Positions 55,672-64,000 of a DNA stretch of 64,000 nucleotides are shown in pieces. The notes below the pieces were generated by a model. It searched no databases. It worked only from the letters and a program-made list of their open reading frames with translations, and was not told the DNA's origin. Where the stretch lies: NCBI GenBank assembly GCA_002104985.1, contig MCGO01000075.1, positions 124,001-188,000 of the forward strand. Reading direction: 5' to 3'. Source of the stretch: Rhizoclosmatium globosum (Eukaryota > Chytridiomycota > Chytridiomycetes > Chytridiales > Chytriomycetaceae). Positions within the stretch are counted from its first letter, which is position 1; each line of letters opens with the position of its first letter. A program made the translations under genes and the position numbers.

Positions 55672-58600
55672 ATGGCATCGAGGGTAGGCCAGGCAGCAGC
55701 TCGGACGCTGTTCCACGCACAAGCCCAAGCACGTGCTCTTTCCAGTTCTTCTTCGCGGAATGTTGTGCAGCACGGCTTCTCGTCGTTGAGCGACAAGAGC
55801 GGCCAAGTCGAGCGCGTCAAGGCCATTCTCGAGAACCGCGGCTTCATTCCAAAGCACCTGATTGGTCAGGAGGTGGACTACTTCTTTGGGTGTGTTTCCT
55901 TGTTTTCTTGGTTGTTTCCTAGGCTGTGTTCCTAGGGGCCTCCTTGTTTCCTAGGAGAACCCTGTAACTAACCCAGTTAACTCCGCCAGCAAACTCGGCA
56001 TCTCGGACCTTTACTTCAAAGTCGAGCCAGCCGAAACTGTCGCAAACCACATTCTGTCGCTCTACTCGGCAAAGATTGTCGCTGATGTCAAACACGAAAG
56101 CGTTCTTGACATCAACCTTGAAAAGCAAACTGACTCTAACGCTGTCTTTATCCACACAAACATTCCTGGTGTCGGTGCTGTCTCAGGAAAGAACTACGAA
56201 AAGATGTGAGTATTTCGGAGCAAAGAACTGGAAGCATGCCTTCCAATAACGGTTCGGAAAAAAAAGCCACAAAACTTGACCTCTGAATTTTCTTGAGCGA
56301 AGTCAACATTATATCGTGATTGCGGAGCTGTTGGAGGCCGAATCTTTAATCCCTTCAATCTAACAACTTTAAAAAACCAGTATCGACGAAAAGTACTTGG
56401 ACATTACAACCCCCTTCCGTCTCGAATCCTACCGATCCGAATCCTCTGAAGGAGCTATTAAATCCCACCTCCGTTCCTACTTCCTCAACAAATGTTCCTT
56501 CCCACCCACTCCAACCACTCCCACCCCTGACATCCGTGCAATCTCCGACGCTGCCTTCTCAGAAGCCATGACCGACACCACCGAAAAACTCTACACCCGT
56601 GTCATCCAACAAGTCCTTGCTCAAACCGGTCCTGTCATTGAAGTTCATGATGTCGCTTCCTCTGGTGAAAAGCGTTTGGTCGTTGGATTCAAGACTGGTA
56701 CTGCTAGACTGTTTTTGAGTGCTGTTACCGATTTGTATAAGCATTATGGGTTGAGATGTTCAAAGAAGTTTGTTGGTGAGTTTGTTCTTTGGAATAGTGA
56801 AGCGAGGAACGAGCGGAACTTTTGGTCGTCAGGCGGAGCCAAGAGATAAGTGAGCGCAGCGAACAAGATGAATAGATTGCAGGCAAGAAAGTGGGTGTGA
56901 AGCGAGTGGAACGAGCGGAACCTTCTTTCATCAGGCAAAGCGAGATTCATAGACAAACAATTGTACCCATCAAGACACACTTAGCTAATAAGTACAATAG
57001 AACCATTCTCAAATGGTGTCACTGTGATTTCATTGTACCTCGGTCCATCCCTCAAGAAGGATGCCCGTCCATTCGAATACAGTGTCGGTCAAGTCGCCAA
57101 GGAAACCTCTCTCCTTATTTGTCTCCCATCCACTCCTTTCCAAGACCTCTTCAAGTCCGGAAAGCTCTGTGTCCAGGAAGCAATGTACGCCTACACCAAC
57201 TGGATTTTCGCTCAACACTTTGTCAACCGTCTCGGATCTGAATACACTTCCCTCCAAACCCTCCTCGACGGAAAGAACAACCGCCACGTTGAAGTTTTGA
57301 GCAAGATCAAGAAGAGATTGAGAACTGATACTTTCACCCGCGAGCACATCTTGGATATCATCAAGATGTACCCAGAATTGATTAAGCTTTCATATGCATC
57401 TTTCGCTGCTGAGCACCAGGCTGATCGTTCAAATGAGTTGGCTGTTACCAAGGCTCTTTCTGAGAAGGAGCTTTTGGAAGTGATTCGTAAGACTGTTGCT
57501 AACGCTCAAGAGGCTATGATTTTCGAGTCATTTGTTACCTTCAACAAGCACGTTCTCAAGACCAACGTAAGTTTGCATTCTTTTTTCAAGAACTGTACTG
57601 ATTACGTTGCATGCAGTTCTACCAATCCACCAAGGTTGCCCTTTCCTTCCGCATGAACCCAGCTTTCCTCCCAGACGTTGAGTACCCACAACCACTCTAC
57701 GGAATGTTCCTCGTTGTCGGTGGTGAATTCCGTGGATTCCACCTCCGTTTCCGTGACATTGCCCGTGGAGGAATCCGTGTCGTCAAGTCCCGTAACCGAG
57801 AAGCCTACTCCATCAACCTCCGATCCCTCTTTGACGAAAACTACGGTCTCGCCAACACCCAACAACGCAAGAACAAGGATATCCCCGAAGGCGGTTCCAA
57901 GGGTACCATTCTCCTTGACGCTGCCCACCAAGACACAGCCAAGCCGTCCTTTGAGAAATACGTTGATGCGATTTTGGATTTGGTTGTTCCACCTGCTGGG
58001 AGCAACATGGTTGACAAGTACGGCAAGCCTGAGATTCTGTTCTTTGGACCTGATGAGAACACTGCTGATTTCATGGACTGGGCGAGTTTGCATGCCAAGA
58101 AGCGTGGGGCTGGGTTCTGGAAGGCGTTTACTACTGGAAAGAGTCAGAGTATGGGTGGAATCCCACATGACACGTACGGAATGACGACGAGAAGTGTTCA
58201 TCAATACGTTTTGGGGATTTTGAGGAAGCTTGGGATCCAGGAGTCTGCTGTTACCAAGATGCAGATGGGTGGACCTGACGGTGACTTGGGATCTAACGAG
58301 ATTTTGATTTCTGAGGATAAGACTATTGGTATTGTTGATGGATCTGGTGTTGTGTATGATCCTGTTGGATTGGACCGTGGTGAGATTGAGAGACTTGCCA
58401 AGGAGCGTAAGATGATTTCGCACTTTAACGTTGCCAAGCTTGGACCAAAGGGATTCCGTGTCTTGTTGGATGATGTTAACGTCAAGTTGCCAGGTTTGTG
58501 ATTTTAATTTGGTGCTTGAGGGTAAATATGCTGACGTTTGGTTTTTCAGATGGAACTGTTGTTGACTCTGGACTCAAGTTCCGTAACGAGTTCCACTTGA

Positions 58601-59316
58601 ACCCACTCTCTTCTGCTGACTTGTTTGTTCCATGTGGTGGTCGTCCAGAGGCTGTTGACCTTGCCAACGTGCACCAGCTCTTCAACCCAGATGGAACCCC
58701 TCGTTTCAAGTACATTGTCGAAGGTGCCAACTTGTTCATTACTCAAGACGCTCGTTTGAAGCTCGAAGCTGCCGGAGTCTTGCTTTACAAGGACGCCTCT
58801 GCTAACAAAGGAGGAGTCACTTCTTCTTCCCTCGAAGTCCTTGCTGCCTTGTCTTTCAACGACGCCGAGTTCAAGCAACATATGGCTGTTACCAACGGCG
58901 TTGTTCCAGCCTTCTACGCTGAATACGTCAAGTCTGTCCAAAACTTTATCGAAACTGCTGCTACCATGGAATTCGAATGTCTCTGGCGTGAGTCTCAACG
59001 CACCAAGCTCCCCAACTCGATCCTTTCCGACAACCTGTCTGTTGGAATCGTTCGTTTGAACGAGGAGTTGCAGAACACCACCTTGTGGGAGAACGAGGCG
59101 TTGCGTCGTGTTGTTCTCGCTGAAGCGTTCCCTAAGCTGTTGATTGACAAGTTGGGTTTGGACACCTTGTTGGAACGCGTTCCTGAAAACTATGTCAAGG
59201 CCATCTTTGGAAGTTACTTGAGTTCGAGGTTTATTTACAAGTATGGAACTGAGCCTAGCCAGTTTGCCTTCTTTGAGTTCTTGGCGCCTTACTTTGCCAA
59301 GATTGAGAAGAAGTGA
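55672..59316 (+). CDS. GDH2: NAD-specific glutamate dehydrogenase, large fungal type
   Basis: Join(55672..55889, 55990..56205, 56381..56775, 57001..57566, 57617..58493, 58550..59316) gives 1012 aa, all in frame. The N-terminus (MASRVGQAAARTLFHAQAQA) is Arg/Ala/Ser-rich without acidic residues, a likely mitochondrial presequence. The catalytic part has FRGFHLRFRDIARGGIRVV, NKDIPEGGSKGTILLD and the NAD domain (GPDGDLGSNEILISEDKTIG). Oxidises glutamate to 2-oxoglutarate and ammonium. Length and order match yeast Gdh2. The intron 56776-57000 is unusually long and contains a repeated unit. C-rich, preferred codons suggest high expression. Confidence 0.93.
56776..57000 (+). repeat. Long intron with shared repeat motif and an internal tandem copy, GDH gene
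   Basis: A 225-nt intron. It holds GTGAGCGCAGCGAAC (56850-56864) and two direct copies, 100 bp apart, of a roughly 45-nt unit beginning GTGAAGCGAG (56797 and 56897) and containing GGAACGAGCGGAAC or a close variant. Confidence 0.65.
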
Positions 59317-59695
59317 TGATGATGATGGGGATTATTGTTTTTTTTCCTTTTTGTTTGGCCTTTTATTCATTTAAGTTATGTTTGGACTTTACTCGGAATT
59401 AAAGTGGTATTACTTTGATTAAAAAATTAGGTTCAGACTGTTGAGATAAATGAGTGACAATCTATAATTTATAAAAGATGATGAGAGAGTAGGTGAATAA
59501 AGTGGAGCCATTCTTTTGGGTTTGTAAGTCCTTGAATCTGGTGATAACAGACTGCTCTGAATCTCATTGCAACATGTATAACTCTCCACTTATATTTAGA
59601 CTCAAATAATCTGCACAACTAAGACGAATTAAACTTAAGAACGGGCCTTGTAATGTGTGTAGTTAAAATATAAGGACTGAAAGTTGTGCCAAGAG
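59317..59695. other. Intergenic, nothing recognised
   Basis: About 380 bp with T-rich sequence after the GDH stop (a probable 3' untranslated region) and the presumed promoter of the next gene. No other feature seen. Confidence 0.5.
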
Positions 59696-61870
59696 ATGCA
59701 AGTATTGATACACACTCTAGTCCTGGCTTTACTCACTGTGTCAGCGACAGCCACTGTTGGTGCTTCATACAAACGTCTATTACGACGCCAGTTTGAGAAC
59801 CATACCAGCCATGATGCCAGAGACTGGAATCCAACCCACGGCCCTACCGATCCAAACACATGGCCAGTTCCCGTTTCGTGGCAAGGCGGAGCAGTTCTCC
59901 AAAACGTTGAAATCTCACCAATCTACGTCGGCGCTGCAAAGTTCCAATCCGACTTTGACAAGTTCTACACAAGTATCGCTTCATCGACGTTCATAGACGG
60001 TCTTGCGCAGTACGATACTCCAGATGGACAAAGGATTCGACGAGGCCGTTTTGTACGCTCCTACACGAGCGATGCGTCTGTCGTTGTCAAGGTTGGGAAC
60101 GTGAATCCTAATGCTATTGTCGCATATCTCATGGCTCAAGGTGTTATCGTGAATCAAAATGCGAACAGTTACTTTCCGGTTCACTTTGGGCCGGAGTATG
60201 ATCAGCTGAATTCAAACAATTGTCAGAACTATTGCGCATACCACTCTTTCGTTTCTTTCAATGGGAAACGATATGCTACTGGTGCGTCATACCATTTAGT
60301 TTTGGCGATTTAGTTGAAATATGATTCTAGGTATGATCCCGGATTGTTGCGGTTCCGAGTACGGTATTGATGGGATCAGCCCCGTCGTTTCTCATGAGCT
60401 TGTTGAAGCCATCACCAATTCTCTGACCTCTGGTTAGTCCGAGAAATTTCTAAGCGTGCTAAACACCACCACTGTTCAGATAAAAATGGATGGGTGAACG
60501 CTCAACAAAATGACGAGATTGCTGATATCTGTGTCGGTCAGTTCGCCCAAATTAAAGGTATGATTTAACGTTTTTATTATTATGATGTTAACAGCCAAAT
60601 AGGCGGAGATGGCAGAGCCATCACCGTCATGTACTATTGGTCCAATTTCGACAACAGATGCATCGTTGCTGGAGGACCTGGTGTTCCCAGTGAAGATGTT
60701 CATCTTGTTGGAATCGGGTCGGATAATCGATTGTACTCCAAGAATTCGCTTTCGTCTCCATGGATAGGAACATCGTCTGTTGGGCAAGGAATTGATATGA
60801 TTCAATTACCCGATCTTTCTTTCCTTATCATCAGTCCTGATTTCAATCTCTGGGTATGTTCGTCTCTTTCTGCCTCAGCACAATGTAGCTTTATTCCAAA
60901 CTCTGGATATGTCAAAAGTATTGACCTTCTCTCTGATAAATCCACTCTTATTGGAGTTGGCCTTGATGGCTGGTTATATACGCGTTCAGGACTCTATGGC
61001 TCCTGGAATCAGATCCAAAATTCTGGAAACGTTGTTGATATTACCGTGTTGTCAAATGGAGTTTTGGTTGGAACGGGACCTGATGGAAAACTGTATACGA
61101 GAAACTCTTTGTACGATTACTGGGCTCAAGTTCCAAACTCGTGCTGTGTTGTTAGAACTTCTGTTACTGCTGATGGCATAATTCTCGGTGTTGCAGGAGA
61201 CGGTGGGGCATACCAAATGCAATATCTTGGTGGTTCATGGACCTTTGTTCAGAATTCATACACTGTTAAATCAGTGACACCAAAAGCCTCATTCCTAGGA
61301 GTCGCATGGGATGGTACTCTTTGGGCAAAGGGGTCTTTTACGGCACCATGGACTCAACTTCGTGTTGTCGCAAGAGGAATCGACTTGGTCCAGCTTCCTG
61401 ACTCTACTTTTGTCGTTATTGCTGCCGATTTTTCTGTTTGGAGGTGCCCTACTCTAATGGTGTGTGCGCAATACCCAAATTCAGGGTCAATCAAGAGCAT
61501 CGACTTGCTTCCAGACCAAACTACTTTGATTGGTGTGGGGCTGGATAACCAACTATATACCCGAGTTGGAATCACGAGTAGTTGGAATTTAATTCCGAAC
61601 TCAGGATCTGTTGTAGATATAACAGTATTGTCAAGTGGCGATGTGTTGGGGACAGGTACTGACGGATGGCTATATACCAAGCAAAACGAGGGTGAGAATT
61701 GGGTTCAAGTTGCAAACTCATGTTGCGTGAAACGCACGGCTCAGCTGGCGGATGGTACCATTCTTGGCGTTGCTGGCGACAACGCTGTATACAAGAAGTC
61801 GTCCAAGGAAGCGAATTGGTTCCTTGTTCCTAACTCTAAATCAGTTGTGAATGTAGCGGCCTTGCAGTAA
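59696..61870 (+). CDS. Secreted HExxE protein with a tectonin-like beta-propeller
   Basis: Join(59696..60281, 60331..60432, 60480..60557, 60603..61870), 677 aa in frame. Signal peptide MQVLIHTLVLALLTVSATAT. The N-terminal domain (about 290 residues) contains VVSHELVEAITNSLTS and NDEIADICVGQF, a pattern I associate with secreted putative metalloprotease-like proteins of bacteria and fungi (His-Glu helix, then acidic metal ligand). The C-terminal part is about ten tectonin-like repeats such as LIGVGLDGWLYTRSGLYGSW and VVGTGPDGKLYTRNSLYDYW, which would form one or two propellers and could bind glycans. Secreted or cell-surface; substrate unknown. Confidence 0.7.
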
Positions 61871-61940
61871 TCAGTTTAATTAAAGAGTTTGATGATTTGA
61901 TACCCTATTTTATACATCATGACTGTTTCCCCAAACACTC

Positions 61941-63968
61941 TCATTGATGGCATCCCGCATTTAATTGGAACTCACTCCACCATCCATCAGCAAGGGCCAA
62001 ACACGATACATTATCTTGATTGAGTGCATATTGATCAATCAATGTCGTGATAAATTTCGGCAGTACAACATCATGCTTGAGATTGAGAATCGACCGTGAA
62101 AGCGCAGAAGCATCCTGTTTCCACCTCAATCCCACATTAAAATACGAAAACCGAGGGTCAATCCAAAGCAATTGATTGTCGTCGGTTTGAATCAAATTCG
62201 CAAGACGCGAGTCGCCGTGCTCAAAGCCTCCTTTATGAAGAGCAAACAATGCCTGCGCAATTTGATGCAAAAGTTGAAGAGAAAGGTTTCTCCGACTGAT
62301 AGGGCTTCCAACGGGAGAAATCAGCATTCCAGCAGCTGTTCCATCTCTGAATCTCTTGAATTGTTGAATAACTGACGCAACAACACCAGTTCCATGAGCA
62401 GATTTCAATAAATTACATTCATCATGGAGAGAGTATATATCAACGTCATCGATTTCGACAATAAGCTTTAGCGCAAATGTTTCGGCTGTTTCAAGTCTAC
62501 GGACTTTGAATACACACCCTGTTGCGCCAGCTCCAAGGAAGGCATTCGAGTCTGCAAGTTCGACATTGAAAATATTGCACGCTTCGAGAACAACGCTTCG
62601 CCATGGATCCAAGGACGACAGAATAAAATCGACGAATTTCTGCTTTGAGCCGCCGAATGGCCAATTTACTTCTTCGATTGATCGAATGTCGTGGTTTTCA
62701 CGCGTTCGAATAAGCCAACATCTTCTCCTGTCGAAGAGAACAGCATACGCATGTTCGTTGAGATGCTCAAGATACCGCACAACCTAATTGTTTGTAAGTT
62801 GAGTGAAGTGCCAGGTTTATCACTTACTTCACCAAAGTCTTTCTCTTCATTAAAGTTGAGCTTGCTTTGAAGAATTGTGACAGTGTTCCAAAGCTCTTTC
62901 GGTGGATGTCCAAAGTGGAATGTAATACCGTGAGTTTCACGGGCAAGATTCCGTGCTTCTTGAGAATCATCCTTTGGTTCGTCCTTTCTTTCATACAGTC
63001 CTTTAAGTGTGACGATATAGTCAGGCTGAAAATCAGTAACAGTACAGACGCCTGTTTCCTGCAACCAACGATATACTTCGCTGTTTGCAATATCAACGTC
63101 AGGATCGAGTGACCAACGATGAGCTCCACTGTTGACAAGATTCACATCAAGACCAAGCGCATTCTGTATAATGTGCGTCATTTTCACATCAAACAGTTGT
63201 TTGGTGAGAGTTTCAGGACGTTGAGAGTCAATCAATGAATTCAACTCGTTGGCGTCTTGTTCTGTAAGCATTGGTTCAAGTAAAGGATTGTGCTCGTGTT
63301 TGGAAAATAGATTGAGATCTTTGACGATGCGGAATGTTGTTTGTCCAAGTTCTTGTTCAGATTGAGATGGGTTGTGAACCATCAATTTGGCGAATTTCTG
63401 GTGCAACGCCGCCAACGCGAGCAGCTGTTTCATTGCATCTGGTGTCAATATCTTAGCTACCACTGGCAAGGTATCGACATTTGTACGTGGAGGAACTAGA
63501 ACCAGTACAAGGTGATAAAGCTTAGCTGGAAGAGGCTCCGTGAAGAATGACAGCTCCTTCATAGAGTTCATGACCTGGATTTTTGCAGACTCTTGAGCAA
63601 TGGCGGGACAAGATACGATTACCAACCTTCAAAGTGAATCCGTCTGAATCGCTGGAAAGACAGGCCCCAGTGGTATCGCAGAACATAGAGATAGTATCCT
63701 TTTCATGTTCTGTGTCTTTGGAAAACAAGTCTTTGTTTGAGCTGATCAGGTCCAGCGATGCATATACTTCCTCTTTCGTCAATCCCCAAACACCCTCCTT
63801 GAAGACCCTCACAATGGTGAGATTTGCTGCATCGACACCAGCTAAACGGACTGGGTTATCTTCGTGAATGGCGTCTTTGAGATGCCCAACAGTGAGTGAA
63901 TCATCAATGTCAACTTCAAATGGAGTGTGGACACCATCGTCAAAGAACACACAAAAGATTTTAACCAT
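61941..63968 (-). CDS. Crinkler (CRN)-family protein with nuclease-like and kinase-like C-terminus
   Basis: Complement(61941..62783, 62828..63574, 63627..63968), 643 aa in frame; introns of 44 and 52 nt. Residues 1-130 are the CRN ubiquitin-like header: MVKIFCVFFDDGVHTPFEVD, LTVGHLKDAIHEDNP, LTIVRVFKEG, ending MKELSFFTEPLPAKLYHLVL and VPPR. Residues about 200-390 fit a restriction-endonuclease-like domain (DFQPDYIVTLKGL, then RYLEHLNEHAYAVLFDRRR). The last 220 residues are kinase-like: FLGAGATGCVFKVRR, FALKLIVE, HGDSRLANLI (HRD region) and LLWIDPR (DFG region). No signal peptide, as is common in CRNs. In pathogens such proteins act in nuclei; free-living fungi also have them, so competition or self-recognition is possible. 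Confidence 0.82.
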
Positions 63969-64000
63969 CTTTTTTATCTCTTTTGGTATAATGTATACAT

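Noticed and set aside
57602..58423. A 273-codon minus-strand frame within the GDH gene
   Set aside because: Antisense shadow of strongly biased GDH codons.
1..64000. CRISPR arrays, bacterial operons, prophage genes or rRNA genes
   Set aside because: No regular spacer repeats, Shine-Dalgarno-led gene strings, phage structural genes or rRNA sequence were seen; introns throughout indicate nuclear eukaryotic DNA.

Overview
The window looks like nuclear DNA of a zoosporic fungus, most probably a chytrid (Chytridiomycota); I cannot name the genus. Reasons: spliceosomal introns of mostly 43-58 nt with GT..AG ends in nearly every gene; fungal genes (large NAD-specific glutamate dehydrogenase, Pho85-type cyclins, Smc6, an Rtt107/Brc1-like BRCT protein, a Tpa1/OGFOD1-like dioxygenase); a Crinkler (CRN) protein; an expanded G-alpha family; and an IQ/THEG-like protein suggestive of a flagellum.

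Layout. 1-6.2 kb: three minus-strand F-box/ankyrin copies (one cut by the window edge, one fragment, one broken by a solo LTR at 5183-5890), with a nuclease-kinase CRN-C-like gene between them. 6.3-10.35 kb: a multi-BRCT genome-maintenance gene. 11.05-16.33 kb: the most striking object, a 5.2-kb element carrying one multi-exon tyrosine recombinase gene, inserted in the D-loop of a tRNA-Gln(CTG) gene; the two tRNA parts lie on either side of it. 16.7-22.0 kb: a multi-pass membrane protein, an F-box/LRR gene and two tandem GT32-like glycosyltransferases. 22.1-27.9 kb: a second F-box/ankyrin array with two intact genes, a pseudogene and two 3' relics. 28-29.7 kb: two tandem DUF1279/FAM210-like genes. 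29.9-33.9 kb: an IQ-motif protein, a small unknown and a cyclin. 34.0-38.7 kb: Smc6. 39.5-41.5 kb: a Tpa1/OGFOD1-like gene. 41.7-46.6 kb: three tandem divergent G-alpha genes. 47.3-50 kb: a small secreted peptide, a phosphoribosyltransferase and a membrane-anchored protein. 50.1-55.5 kb: a second cyclin, a MARVEL-like protein and a ThrE/Prm10-like transporter. 55.7-59.3 kb: NAD-GDH. 59.7-61.9 kb: a secreted HExxE plus tectonin-like propeller protein. 61.9-64 kb: a full CRN protein.

Themes. Lineage-specific families (F-box/ANK, F-box/LRR, CRN, G-alpha) duplicate, decay and receive insertions beside conserved single-copy genes. Three unusually long introns share a repeat motif. Several conserved genes carry one-base frameshifts, two of them in G runs and one in a T run, so at least part of the apparent decay may be assembly error. 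Exon joins were made by eye from splice signals and reading-frame continuity.
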